This document shows positions 19,829 through 31,937 of a DNA stretch of 64,000 nt, piece by piece. Position numbers and translations under genes: made by a program. Below the pieces are notes generated by a model that ran no database searches, was not told where the DNA came from, and saw nothing but the letters and a program-made list of their open reading frames with translations. Source of the DNA: Ditylenchus dipsaci (lineage: Eukaryota > Nematoda > Chromadorea > Rhabditida > Anguinidae); NCBI GenBank assembly GCA_004194705.1, contig SADC01000867.1, positions 372,001-436,000 on the forward strand, given 5' to 3'. Numbering within the stretch: position 1 is the first letter of the stretch; each line of letters begins with the position of its first letter.

Positions 19829-22311
19829 ATGGCAGCTGTAATAAACCAGAGACCGGCTTCTTCTGCATCAAGTTTAGGAGCAGAAGCAAAACCAGGTTTT
19901 TTCTAATTTTTAAAATGTTAGTTTATAAATACATTTTGCTTTAGAGTTAATCCAAAAAGTAGAAGGTCAATTGGGACGCATAACTGGAATCCATTTACTA
20001 TCGAACACAGAAGAGGAAGGATTTCTGACTATTAATGAGGACCGAACATTGCGAGTGCTACTAAAGCGGGATTCTGGCCAGTTTTGGCCGAGTATAGTAC
20101 AGGATCTACCCAATATACCCACGAAGTTGTTTTGTGATGAAGAAAATTTGTGGTCAGTTTTTGTATTTCTGGTGAGAGATAACTGTGAAAGTAGCACGTA
20201 GACTTCGCAACGTGTAAATTACAATTTTAGTGTTTTGGTGGGGCTGGTTAATGGAATAGTGATTGAATATGCGTTAGGAGCAGACATGAACAGTCTCTCA
20301 GTCAAACGCCAATGGACTGCACATACAGGTCATTATTTTTTTCGTTTGAGGAGTCGTATGCGCACTTTCATTCTTACTTCTTAGTCAAACTATTTTTTGA
20401 ATTTCAGGGGTAGTCACTGGTCTGGTGTTCTCTGATATCATGCATCAAATATTCAGTTGTGGAAAAGATAAAGTTCTGGTGTGGCATAGCTCTGAGACAG
20501 CTCAGAAGATAGGTAGTTTTTTATGCAATAGCATCCCAAGAAAAATTATCGAACTCAGCATCTTTAAAAATATCCTTATAAATAGCATGTGCCTATTTAC
20601 AGGTTCATATGTGATCAACTCTCCATGTATGACCATGCAATTTGATGCAGGCTCTAAATTCATCTTTTTGGGAGACTACTCTGGCTCCATCTACGTTCTT
20701 CGTCTGGCGGGCAATTTAGTGCAGCTAGTGTCTAAGCTGAGTGCTCATACAGGTTTGTTTTCTCTTGACACTATATACTTTTAGTTGAGATTTGAAATTT
20801 TTTAAATAATATATCACTGGTTAAATTGAACATTGACTCCAACAGTGAATGGCACATCAAACTTTTATATCCGAATGCTGGAACCTGTCTAAAAGTTTCA
20901 TGTATATTACAAGTGTGAAAAAATCGCGGGGAATTGCCTTATTTCAAAACACCTCCGCTTTGGTTTTTGTATAAAAGTCGTATAAAATTACAATTTTCGG
21001 CAAACGACTACTCATAACGACTTTTCAGGGTCTATCTCTGACCTTGCGTGGGATCACAAAAAACAGCTTTTGTTCTCAGCCAGCAGTGATTCGCTGGTGA
21101 TAATGTGGGATATTGGTGGCAAACGAGGTCAATGCTATGAGTTGAAGTGGGTCCCCTTAATCTTAAATTATATTTTCCGTATTTATTGGACTGTGTTTCA
21201 GCGGTCACAGCGCCAAACTTACTAAACTCGCTCTTGCAAAGGATAGTCAACGTCTCTTCTCAGCAGATGAAAGTGGTCATTTGATGTGTTGGGACCTGAA
21301 AGCCAATAGAATTGTAGCTCCAGCCTGGCAAGATTCCGGTAGATTAATTTAACAATTAACAGTATCTTGTCAAGAACGAGTTTTTTTTGCCTTGGTCCCC
21401 TTGTGTTTTTTATGAAATTATATTTTCATCCTACAACATATTATGCTTGTATTTTTTAATTTACCGCTTTCTTGATAGTGCACAACAAGTATCGACGAAC
21501 AATAGATTCACTGAGTTCACATTATAAGCTTGTTTATTCCCTTTATAAGCCTGTTTCTTTCGATCAAAAAATATTTCTAAGCAATTGTTCTTCTTGTCTT
21601 CTTCTTGACAATAATGTAGCCAAATGGACTCTGCTATATAAGATGCAACGAGCTTTTTGTGTTCCGTACAATCGGTTCATCTCGTGTTTTATATGGGCCC
21701 AGTTAATTAACGATTTCTCAATGTAAATGCGAAATCCTTCACATAAAAATAAATTTTACAAAAAACAACAGGAAGTACCAAGGCGAAAAAAGCCGCTTGT
21801 CTAGATTAGATAGATTAGAGCCAATTATTATTTTTATGTATTTTAATTAAAGATAAATGTCAACTGTGTGACTTGCCATTTTTCTGGAATCTGAAAGTGA
21901 TGTGGGACAGAAAGGTAGACTGTTGTTTTAAAAAGTATTCAAACCAATTGGCTCTTTTGAGGTGGTTGGAGTCCGTCGGCATCATTGTCGCACTTGTGGC
22001 CAATCAGTGTGCTCCAGCTGTTGCTCCAACTACACTGTTTTTCCAGCCATGGGCTTTGAAAAACCGGCTAGAATATGCAAGACTTGCCACAGCAAAATGG
22101 AAAAATATCCTGAACAATTTGAGTAAGTCAATTATTTTGGGAAGCCTTATTATTTTTACTTTTTGTTATTTTTAGCTTGACTCCTTTGGCAGTGAAAAGT
22201 GAACTAAGACAAGGTGTTGTGGAAATGCAGCTCCAAGAGCACAATGGTCGCCTTATTACTGTTGGTCATGACCGTGTAATCAATTTATTCAATGTTTCAA
22301 AAATGCTGTGA
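19829..22311 (+). CDS. wdfy-2: WD40-repeat and FYVE-domain protein, WDFY1/2 homologue
   Basis: Endosomal protein; its FYVE finger binds PI3P and its WD40 propeller is a scaffold in endocytic and Akt signalling. The start at 19829 gives MAAVINQRPASS. The exons join in frame: 19829-19895; 19946-20152 (NEDRTLRVLLKRDSGQFWPS); then VLVGLVNGIVIEYALG; GLVFSDIMHQIFSCGKDKVL; FLGDYSGSIYVLRL; SASSDSLVIMWDIGG; NGHSAKLTKLALAKDSQRLF; CQLCDLPFFWNLKVMWDRK; the FYVE core VVGVRRHHCRTCGQSVCSSC with MGFEKPARICKTC; and a last exon GRLITVGHDRVINLF with TGA at 22309-22311. The FYVE finger sits between the sixth and last WD repeats, as in WDFY2. The R-R-H-H-C-R motif and paired cysteines are intact. No frame breaks. 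Confidence 0.95.
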
Positions 22312-23401
22312 TTCTGTACTTATATATATTTACTATTCATTTTATCAGAGCACTCTTCTTATTATTGCTTAGGCTTAGGAATGAAGGTCGCCATCTGGTC
22401 GAGCAGAAACCATCAACACGATAATTTATTTTCGACAGAGCACTTTGAACTTGATAGTATGACTTTTTAACTGTGATTTACAGCCAGACTAGCTTGAACC
22501 ACTAGTTCTTTGGGTTTGTCACCCAGAATAATTTCTTTTAAAAAAGATGTAAGTCAAATAGCATGTTACGATTTCTACAGAAGGTCGAAAAGTGCACTAT
22601 TTTTTAAATTATAAATCAAATTTTATTAATGGATTCAGTGGACCGGTGAAATTTCAAAAAAATTTGAGATTTCAGGCGATAATTAAAAAAGTTATACAAT
22701 ATTAGACACTGTGTACATATGTTTACAAAAATTTAACTATGGCATCATATTTCGGCACTAAGAAGACTGTAGAACGTAGAAAATGTCAAGTTCGAGTTTC
22801 TTTGCTTGGTCAAGTTTATTCATTTTCTGTGAATCATATCACTTAAAGTTTTTCCTCTTTAGGGCAGACCTTCTTTCTGCAGCAGATATGTTGAGTCAAT
22901 ATCTTTTGGGTACAGCATACTGCAGTAGAATCAAAATTTTTGTAAAAAAGCTTATCTGCTGAGAAAAAGTGTGCCCCTTTATGTAATTGGTCAAAGGCAG
23001 TGCAATTTCGCCCGCTACTGGCTGGTTCTGGCTTTTATCGACTTACTTTGTTTTTATTTGTCGTCAAATTGAGAGATTGTATGAATTAAATAAATATATT
23101 TATTAGTAAAGTCTCTAGCAACATCAATGTCTAAGTAACTTATTCACATATACACACATACACATTTTCTTCACTACTTCATGTAAAACATACAAAAAAC
23201 AGGTGATCGAGAAAAAATATTTATAATAAAGGTATGGGGGTTTAGGTTATGTAGGCTGGCAAAAATTATTGTTAAGAATGATGGGAGTGGGAGGTGGCTT
23301 AAACGCAACATGAGAATGGCGATTTCGGTTGAGTAGTAGAATAGACAACCATTCTTTGGGTTAATTATGGTACATTTTGGTTGTAGGAGTAGTGGTGCCT
23401 T
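22312..23401. other. Spacer between wdfy-2 and hmg-1.2
   Basis: AT-rich 3' flanks of two convergent genes. I see no open gene, long repeat or hairpin. The hmg-1.2 3' UTR presumably lies at the right side. Confidence 0.5.
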
Positions 23402-26400
23402 TTAAACTTGATGCATGACCTGCAGGAGGGCTGTGCCCACTGGCACATTTTGTTGGCGAAATATACGCATTTCCTAAAATTTATTATTTTAATTAATTTG
23501 GTGGGGACGAAAAAGCGGTTGTGAATGGTACTGAAAAAAATTGTTCACACAACTTGCATTAACACTGCTTGTGCCCAAAGTCAATGTATAAGTGGATGCT
23601 TTTTTATTTTTCAATTTTTTCTACTTAAAAACATCTTTCTTTGTTTATTGGGGTATGCTACGCCGAAAAGCCAAATTTCGAATGTTTGAGTTCCCGGTTA
23701 CAGTCAAACCTCGATAATCCGCCACCCCGCTAAACCGCCACCCTCGATAAGCTCGATTTGGTTGGCCGTCAGAGAAACTCAACAAAGTTTACCCCCGCTA
23801 AACCGCCACCTCGATAATCCGACACCCTCGGATCGGTCCCGTGGGGTGGCGGATTATCGAGGTTTGACTGTACCATGTTCCATTATTTCAGTTATTTTAG
23901 AATGTTGGTATTTATTTCGACTACTTTTGGTGTTTTTTATAGTCGAAAGACAAATTAATTTTTGTCTTTATGAGAAGAAATGGTGCGCGGGAATTTTAAA
24001 AATTTGAAATTGTACTTCCCCTTTAAAGGGGGGGGGAAGCCATTTAGGTTTGAAAAAGTGGCTTCCATGGCGCAGTGCGTAAGTGCTCGCGTTTTTGGCC
24101 CAAAATGGTGTTTTTTGGTGTTGGAGGTTCAAACCTATTTTTTTCGGCTTTTTTGGGCAGTTTAAAGGTAATTAGACTTTTTTGACGCCAGAATCGGGAC
24201 CAGCGACCCAAATTACTTCTGAACTGGCCAAAAAAGCCAAAAAAAATAGTGTGCCCCTACGTGGGTTTGAACCTGCAACACCGAAAAAACACCATTGTGG
24301 GCCAAAAAACGCGAGCACTTACGCGCTGCGCCATGGAAGCCACTTTTTCAAACCTAACTGGCTTTCCCCCCCCCCTTAAGCCAGAAAATAATTTTTGTTA
24401 AAAAAATTACACAAAGAAGAAATTGAAAATACAAAAATAGGTTCACATGGCCCTGTGCGTGGTTATGCGTAATCTGTGCGCCGTAATCTGTGCGCCGGTA
24501 ATGTGTGCGCCAGTAAAGTGTGCGCCAGTAATGTGTGCGCCAGTAATGTGTGCGCCAGAATATGTATGATAACGATAGCTACCTAAGATGGTATCCTGAA
24601 TACGTGTAAATACGTTCCTAACAGGTATGCACATCCAGATAGATGATTGTCGATAATACCTTGGGGAAAATGCCTTGGCGTTATGTATATATCTTCTCAA
24701 CACATATAAGCACAACCCATGTGGTCTATGTTTAATAGTGTTAATCTATATTCAATAGCTAAGATCGACTTTGAATGACCCAAAACCCTTTTTTAATGGC
24801 CCGATCTAAAGGCTTGATCCAGATCCACCCTAAATGCTTTTAATCAACTTTCAGTGGTCTTTCTGTTATTGTGTTGGGCAAGGGGTTGATCGCTTTGTGC
24901 CCAAGACCAGCACACTCCCCGTTGCAAGGGATAAGCGAACATGTGTGGTTATGTTGGATTTTGAATGTGGATAGCTGTTTAGGGAAGGTGCCCAGCTGGT
25001 TTTCCTACCTACCCTGAGACTTCTTAGTTCTCTAAAAACTATTTGAGCCAAGAAAAAAAGGTTTGCCACCACCGGGATTCGAACCTGTAACATTAAAAAA
25101 ATGGAGAATCACTTTACCAGAGGACCAATTTACCTCGGATCAATTTAAGGGTGAAACAGAAAGCAGTTATTCGAATGATCGAATCGTATTCAGGATACCA
25201 TTCTGGGTAGGCATCATTATCATATCTATTCTGGCGCACACATTACCGGCGCACAGATTACGGCGCACAGATTACTGGCGCACACTTTACTGGCGCACAC
25301 TTTACTGGCGCACACATTACCGGCGCACAGATTACGGCTCACAGATTACGCATAACCTGTGCGTAACTACTGTGAGTGATCATATAAATGAAAAACTTGA
25401 GAAGCACATACGGCTGTGAAAGTACTAACCTCATCATATCTCGCCTTATCTTCTGCTGCACGGCGCTCATAAACCTGCCTCTGCTCGTCTGTGAGTGCTG
25501 AAACGCAAAGCAAGTCAGGTTTTTTGCATTTGAGTTCGAAAATCGCCCTACCTTTCCAATACTTGCCTAGTTCTTGAGCTATCTACAAAAACACCTTTAT
25601 TTAAGAAATGATATATTTTTTAATATATATATTTTTTTCGACCAGTTTCCATGGTGCGTAGGCGTTTAGATGACTTTTAACCTTTTTGAGTTCGCGTCTT
25701 TTTGAACTTTTGTTCATTTTGCAGTTCGTAAGACATTTTTTGGTGCGTGGACGTTTCACCTAAAATACGCAAATGCGTATTTTAGGTGAAACGTTTCACC
25801 TACTTTACGCATTTGCGTATTTTAGGTGAAACGTTCAAAAACAACAGGGGGACCAAGGCAGTTTTTTTTACGTTTTTTTCGAAAATTTTTAGATTGTGTC
25901 CGAACCATCTCAAACCACCCACAATCACCCCAAACACCGAAATCGTATTGTATCAAATCAGTATTGATACAACTTTTGGGTTTTACCTGCCTGCCTTCGG
26001 CAGGCACCCTAATTCAATAGGAAGCCCCTTTGGGGGTACATGGTCCGGGACAAGGGCTGACCCTTTCGGGTACATGGTCCGGGATAAGGGCTGACCCTTC
26101 TAAATGCTTAAAACCTGTTTTTGAAACAATTGGCTGTGTGATAGCATGTGTGACTCATGTGATAGGCTGCGTGACTTTTGTAAAATCAATCTAAAAATTT
26201 TCGAAAAAAACGTAAAAAAAAACTGCTTTGGTCCCCCTGTTGTTTTTGAACGTTTCACCTAAAATACGCAAATGCGTAAAGTAGGTGAAACGTTTCACCT
26301 ACTTTACGCATTTGCGTATTTTAGGTGAAACGTCCCTTTACCCATTTTTTAGTCACGGCTAAGACGCGCTGTCTTACCTTGAGCCTTAGGCCTAAATTCG

Positions 26401-28817
26401 AGTTAAAAAAATCCAAAATTATTTATTAAACAGCCAAAAAAAATGAAATTGAAAAGACGCAAATTTTAAAAATTTCTAAAAATTTCAAAAATTGCCTAAA
26501 CGCCCCGATGCCAGTTTCCATAGAAGCCACTGATTTTAAATTTTCCAATATTAAAGAAAATCAAAAATAGAAACCTTGGAAATGAAATTTAAAGCATTAT
26601 GTGCCCACACCCCAAACTGAAAAAAGTCCCTTAGATTTTTTCGAACAATAAAAAATCCAAATATGATACAAAATATTTTTTTAACTTGGTTTAACAAATA
26701 TATTGAAAAATAGACGTAGTTATCTGTTTTGGGTCATCCCCAGGTATGGGAATTGTACGTTTCAAAATATCTACAATTTTTGATACCCCAAATCTGTTTT
26801 GTTTTTCAAGTTTAGGTCAAAATATTTTTTTTCTTAAAATGGCAATAAATACAGGGTGAAAAGACTTTTTATTCAATTGATTTACTATTTTTAATTCATG
26901 CCGCTAGAACTTCAGAAAAAAAATGCGTGACCCAAACTGCATGAGTATTAAAACCGATAATTATGCTAACCTGGCCAACTTTGAATTCTGGATGTTCTTG
27001 TTGAACCATCGACCTTTTCTCATTAGAGAAAAAGAAGAAAGCTGATCTGAAAAAAATCAGATGTTGTGGGTATGTTCAGAAGCAGCCGCAAAAAACAAAC
27101 AATTGTTTTTTAGGTCAAACTTTTTTTCACTTTTTGCCTACTTTACCGCTGAAGGTACTAAAATTATCTTTTTACTGACTGAATTTTTAATTTTGCAATT
27201 GAAAATATGAATTTGATACCGTATTTTTCTATTAATGCACCCGGGTTCATTATTTTTCAACCCTTCAAAAATGTTGAAATTGTAAATCAAAAATGGCCTA
27301 ACTCTGAAATCCTAGTTAAAATAGGAGGAGGGGTGTTCATTATTAGAGAGGGGTTCATTAATAAAGAAAATACGGTATATGCAACCACCGTCATGATTCA
27401 AATGGGTTGGCTTCAGAATGAGGTCACGAACCGTCAAAATTTGAATTCTATAGCATTAGCAACTGTCGTGCCGAGACCAGTTCACAAGAACTTAGTGATT
27501 TCTTTCCTTTTCTGGTTGCAAATTCTTGCTGTTTTAGGCATCGTAGGATTTGGTCTTAAAATTATTTTACTTGATCTCAGCTTTCAAATGACTCCAAATA
27601 TGCAATAGAAAAAGTGATCATAGCAAACAGTGATACTAGGTTTATTTATTTACGCTGCGCATAGTCTTTTTGGAAAAACGATGAGCGCTCTTCGCAAGTC
27701 CATAACTTTTTTCCCAATGTTTGTTTCAATTTTTTCTATGTTTAAATGAAATAGCAGTGTTTTTTTTACTACCCGCACGTTTTCTTTTTTTTAAATTTGA
27801 GCTATTTACAGTTTTTCTGAGCTCCTTGTAGCTTTCTTCGTTTTTAAGTATATGGAGACCAGAAATTGATAATGCTAAGTAACTTTTTGACCAAGAACAC
27901 TACTGAAATTCGTTTTTCAAATTGAAATAAGTTTCTTTATCTGTATTTGATAAGATCTGGTCTAAATTACTTTTGTTTACTGAAGTATAGCCATTTCTGT
28001 CGACCAACCTAAATTTATAAAACTGGCCCTTTATGATCGTATCTTAGCTTTTTGGAATATTTTAAACACATCTTAGCTAAAGAAAAGTAAATCCTAGTGT
28101 ATTTTCATCTTGCTTCTCTCGAGCATGCTTTTCTCGTTATGAATTCGAAATAAAACGTAAATCCATACCAAAAAAGTGGAAAAACTCAAGTTGCGCCAAA
28201 AATGATTGAAAACGTACTTGAAAATTTTCTGCTGTTTTCAAAGTGCTAAAGAACTCAAATTTTGATGACCCGTGAGGTGCTATATTATGGGTGCTACCTT
28301 TCTATACCAAAATTGCAAAGTAGTTAAGTGTCATCATAAAATCTTAAAAATTTAAAGTTGAGAAAAAATCGATTTTTGTTGTTTTAGTTCATACTGTAAA
28401 TGAGTTCATTGCAAATCTCACTACATATCTTCGATGATACCTGATAGCAAACTTACAGTGCTTTCTTTGGAGCATTAGGATCTTTTTTCTGCCTGCGTTT
28501 CTTTTTAACTGCATCTTCTCCTCCATAAGCTTGCACTTCCGCCTGATACCTCTCAGCATCTTTTTGGGCTAGTTCAAAGAATCGCTTTTTCTCGTCATCT
28601 GACATTGTCTAAAACACAGAACTTACGTTTAAAAACTTTGATCAATTATTAAAAGATAACCTTCCATTTGTCAGAGCACCTCTTTGAAATTTCGGTTACC
28701 TGAACACTTTCATCTGGGTATTCTTCTTGTGCTCTTCATAGCACATTTTGACGAAAAATCCATAAGGTGAGGTTTTCCACGTACAGGCGCTCTCTCACTT
28801 CCATTGATTGGAGGCAT
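23402..28817 (-). CDS. hmg-1.2: Two-box HMGB-type chromatin protein, HMG-1.2-like, 6 exons
   Basis: Bends DNA and acts in chromatin and transcription. Exons: 28661-28817 (MPPINGSERAPVRGK, SPYGFFVKMCYEEHKK, YPDESVQVTEISKRCSDKWK); 28457-28608 (TMSDDEKKRFFELAQKDAER, AYGGEDAVKKKR, KKDPNAPKKAL); 26971-27046 (SAFFFFSNEKRSMVQQEHPE); 25552-25582 (IAQELGKYWK); 25430-25497 (LTDEQRQVYERRAAEDKARY); 23402-23473 (EMRIFRQQNVPVG to TAA). Box A ends and box B begins at the usual DPNAPK linker. Exon 1 needs two single bases, both in short A runs on the coding strand (28773-28776, 28721-28722), to keep frame. The tail after box B is short (about 20 residues), with no acidic tail. Long introns hold many foldback elements. 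Confidence 0.9.
23701..23870. mobile_element. Pogo/Tigger-like MITE, TA-flanked, in hmg-1.2 intron
   Basis: The ends CAGTCAAACCTCGATAATCC and complement lie between TA (23699-23700, 23871-23872). Internal CGCTAAACCGCCACC words and the core GGATCGGTCCCGTGGGG. 170 bp. Confidence 0.8.
24017..24380. repeat. Palindromic element with tRNA-like A and B boxes in both arms
   Basis: The left arm GTGGCTTCCATGGCGCAGTG and the right arm in the opposite sense carry an A-box match (TGGCGCAGTGCG) and, about 60 bases on, a B-box match (GGTTCAAACCC in the right arm). The outer tips are GGGGGG/CCCCCC runs. Each arm looks like a tRNA-derived (SINE-like) head; neither folds as a full tRNA because the T stem is broken. 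Confidence 0.6.
24448..25366. mobile_element. Foldback element with TGTGCGCCAGTAA words, in hmg-1.2 intron
   Basis: Left arm: GTTATGCGTAATCTGTGCGC, then four or five copies of GTAATGTGTGCGCCA. Right arm: the complement (CTGGCGCACACTTTACTGGC). Inner arms also pair (GTATCCTGAATACG with CGTATTCAGGATACCATTC). A tRNA-like stretch sits inside at 25068-25130. Confidence 0.7.
25068..25130 (-). other. tRNA-like fragment (B box CAGGTTCGAATCCCGG)
   Basis: On the minus strand TGGTCCTCTGGTAAAGTG resembles a D-arm/A box, and 30 bases on CAGGTTCGAATCCCGGTGG is a canonical T-arm sequence. The anticodon region (CTCCATTTTTTTAATG) does not form a stem, so this is a tRNA relic or SINE head, not a working tRNA. 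Confidence 0.45.
25749..26335. mobile_element. Foldback with ACGTTTCACCTAAAATACGC words, in hmg-1.2 intron
   Basis: The ends GGACGTTTCACCTAAAATAC and complement. Each arm holds two copies of a word that is itself palindromic (ACGCAAATGCGT), then AACAACAGGGGGACCAAGGC and complement. The centre (26020-26100) has a doubled GTACATGGTCCGGGA unit. Confidence 0.75.
27217..27377. mobile_element. TACCGTATTTTT-end short element, in hmg-1.2 intron
   Basis: It starts TACCGTATTTTTCTATTAAT and ends ATTAATAAAGAAAATACGGT. It contains TTCATTATTTTTCAACCCTT, the subterminal signature of this family. Confidence 0.65.
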
Positions 28818-31049
28818 TAAAAAATATAGATACAAAAAAACTGCGACAGAAACCGCCTCAATTATAATAGGGTTGTTCAAAGACTAATAGCGATTCTAAA
28901 TAGCGAAGTTTAATATAAGCAAAACATTAATCGCAACACAAACGCAAATATAAGAAAAAGAAATTAGCAGGCAAAATTAAATCTTATCCATATTGCTAGT
29001 CCATAAGGCAACAGGAAAAGTTTCTCTTTACTAATTTCTATAAAAGAATGCACAATTTGACTGATTAACAGCTGAAGTGTGTGACCTATTCTGATAATTA
29101 AATTAGGGAAAGTAATTTTTGTAGTGAAAATAAAATATTCCGAACTGTTAAAATTGCTCTTATAAAATTATATGTATTCACATAAAAAGATCGTAGGAGC
29201 AACTTTTTTCCGAAAGTTCTGAAAATTGTAATAGCTCCAAAATCATCATCATCTGTATCATAGTCCAACAGGATTTTTTTTTTTGTTAAAGAGGCATACC
29301 AGCGCGTCACACTGCAATTAAGGCTGCGACAGAAACCCGCAAAAAAATTGGAGACCAGCAATTTACATTTCTCATGATTGTCTTCTACAAGCGTTCTACC
29401 TGATCCTACGAAAGTTTTCTGCCTCTTTTCAATAGTAGGATAAGGTCATAAAATATCAGAATTGACATGAGAAGAGTGAAAACAAGAACGATTTTGAAAA
29501 CTTGCTGGTCCCCACCTTGATTTGCGGTGTAACATGCTGGTATGCCCCTTTAAGTAGATCATAAGTTTTTTTCTTGATTTCAATCGAAAATTCAATGAAT
29601 ATCGAAAATCGCAACAATCGGTAAGAAATTCCATCGGCTACAATGAAATAATTTTTCCCACTTCAAAAATTACACAAAAATTAGGAGGAGTATCGAGCCC
29701 ATCGCTTTTTTAGAAATTTTATACTTATGGATCACGAAAAAAGAAAAAATTTGCATCAGAACCTAACCAACAAATTTGTGCAACATCAATTGCACCGGCC
29801 AGCGAAAATCTTCGCACCGGCATTGACATCAGAAATGAGCCTCGAAAATTCCAGTACCGGTGCCGATACACCACTGATGATAAGAAAAGTGGTTTTAAAA
29901 TCTTTAATTACCACGTCAAATTAGAAAAAAAGTTGGTATGGATTAGTTATAGCGCATTTAAAAAACTATTTGTGAATTATCAGTCTTTTGAAAAAAAGTG
30001 TGTATCGTTTTCAGCATCATTTTTGAGTGCCTTCAAAACCAACAAACAGATGATAATAATTTAAATTTAAAAATTCATTTCTTAATTTTAGGGGTGAATT
30101 TTAACATTGCAAAAAATTCTTGTCTAGTTTTATTTTATGTTAACTCCAAAAGATGTCAAATAAAAACAAATAAATAAAAGCCCTAAATAAAGACAATAGA
30201 CAAGCCTTAACACATAGTCATAGACAAGTGAGTCTGGCATTGCCAGCCGGCTCTAAGCCTTGGTCCTATTAGCAGCAGTAAATGGAAGAAAGTAAAGTAA
30301 GAATGAGAGACCTAACAGACGCCCATACACACACACTTTCATCGGGCAGTAGAGGGAGGGGTGTTAGAGAGCACCATTGCCAGAGACAATGGTCTAAAAG
30401 GGCTGCATTCTCTATCACTTTTCGAAAAGGCCAGTGTTTAGTTGTTTGCACTAGAGATGCCTTCTGGTTTATGTCTGCCCATTTTAACAAGGCCGATAAC
30501 CAGCAGTGAATATATTGAATAATAAGGCAGAATATGTGTGTGTGTGACTAACTGCCAACTAAACAGCCACACATTGCATTTTCGGCAGTTCGAGATTAGG
30601 TAAATGATCATTTTTACATCAGAAAATCTTTTTTGACGCACTACAAATGTTCAAACAAAGATGTTCGGTAGTCCTGTGTTTGTGCCATTCTATACGTTTT
30701 TCTCATAAAAATAAAATATTTTTGAAGGAATTTTCATGGAGATATGCAACTTTTTCGAGAAATTTTTGCTTAAAAAATATCACAAGCAAGCTGTTAAGGG
30801 GGAATACCAGCGCATTTTACTGCAAATTAGGGCGGGGACTAACGATTTTCAAAAAACCGTTTCAGTTTTTATTCGTTTTATCTTGAAACTGATGTTGATA
30901 ACCTTATTTTACTTTAAAAAACTAGGCAGAAACTTTTCTCAGATAAAATCTTATATAAAATTTTTGAGAGTGAAAGAAATTTGTGCCTCCACATTTCTTT
31001 CACTGCAACAAACTAATACAACCACCAAAAAATGAATTGACCGCCCTGG
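28818..31049. other. Intergenic, AT-rich, dispersed repeat fragments
   Basis: No gene recognised. Variants of CATACCAGCGCGTCACACTG occur near 29295, 30802 and 34890 (and complement-like copies near 29530 and 35065), so parts are a dispersed repeat. 30240-30520 is more GC-balanced, but no product can be assigned. Confidence 0.4.
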
Positions 31050-31057
31050 GACACATT

Positions 31058-31332
31058 CAGGATTGTTCAAGCGCCGGCGGAGCGCCGGCGCTTAAGCGCC
31101 GGCGCTGACCCGGCGCTCCGCCGTTTTCAAAATAAGCGCCGGCGCCATCTAAGCGCCGGCGCTTAAGGCGCCGGCGCTTAGCCGGCGCTCCCCCGGTTTT
31201 AGAATAAGCGCCGGCGCTTAGCCGGCGCTCCGCCGTTTTCAAAATAAGCGCCGGCGCCAGCTAAGCGCCGGCGCTTAAGGCGCCGGCGCTTAGCCGGCGC
31301 TCCGCCGGGTATCCGGCGCTTAAACAATCCTG
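31058..31332. mobile_element. GC-rich hAT MITE (GCGCCGGCGC words), exact 8-bp duplication
   Basis: The ends CAGGATTGTTCAAGCGCC and GGCGCTTAAACAATCCTG are flanked by GACACATT on both sides (31050-31057, 31333-31340). The interior is almost entirely GCGCCGGCGCTTAAG and GGCGGAGCGCCGG words, self-complementary at every scale. Confidence 0.85.
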
Positions 31333-31937
31333 GACACATTTAACTCTTGCTGACCTGTCAGCCCTCTAGTTAAACAATTTCAATGTTAGGTTTGTCAATT
31401 TTTTACAAAATATCCGAAATCCAGGTTGCAGTATAACTAGCAGCCTGCCTCGCTATCGGGTCATATTCTGATGTTTGAAAGTAGTTGGGAAAAGTTTTTG
31501 ACAGCTTTTATTCTTAGGCACTTACAAAACGCATGTCATGTTCCTTGAGAACTATGCGAAATTAAACTGCTGTGTACAGGGTGGCCCGAAAAACCTGAAA
31601 TTTTCAAATTCAACAATGTTTTGTTTAAAACTATTAAATTTATATATTTCTTTCATTATTCAGCAATGTTTGTTGCTTTTTCGATAGCCAAGATTAAGGT
31701 ATACGTACTAGTGTAAAAACATTTCAAAAATCACAACAAAAATTCAAAGAAATATGTCAAAATTTGCTATTCAAATTTACACTTTGAACAGTTTAGTTTA
31801 GACAGTTCAGCCATTGAAATTTCGCGTTTCGCATTCATTTATTGTTTTTTTCATCGTGTCTCTATTTTTTTGAAATTGTATTGTTATTGAATTTGGTGTA
31901 ACAAGGATGGACGGTCGCAGTCTTAGGTCATAAGGTC

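Noticed and set aside
24017..25130. True tRNA genes at 24.05 kb, 24.3 kb and 25.1 kb
   Set aside because: A and B boxes are present, but T stem, acceptor stem or anticodon arm do not pair.
27207..27608. 133-codon frame with a hydrophobic segment
   Set aside because: Its first half is the TACCGTATT element and it lies in an hmg-1.2 intron; no family recognised.
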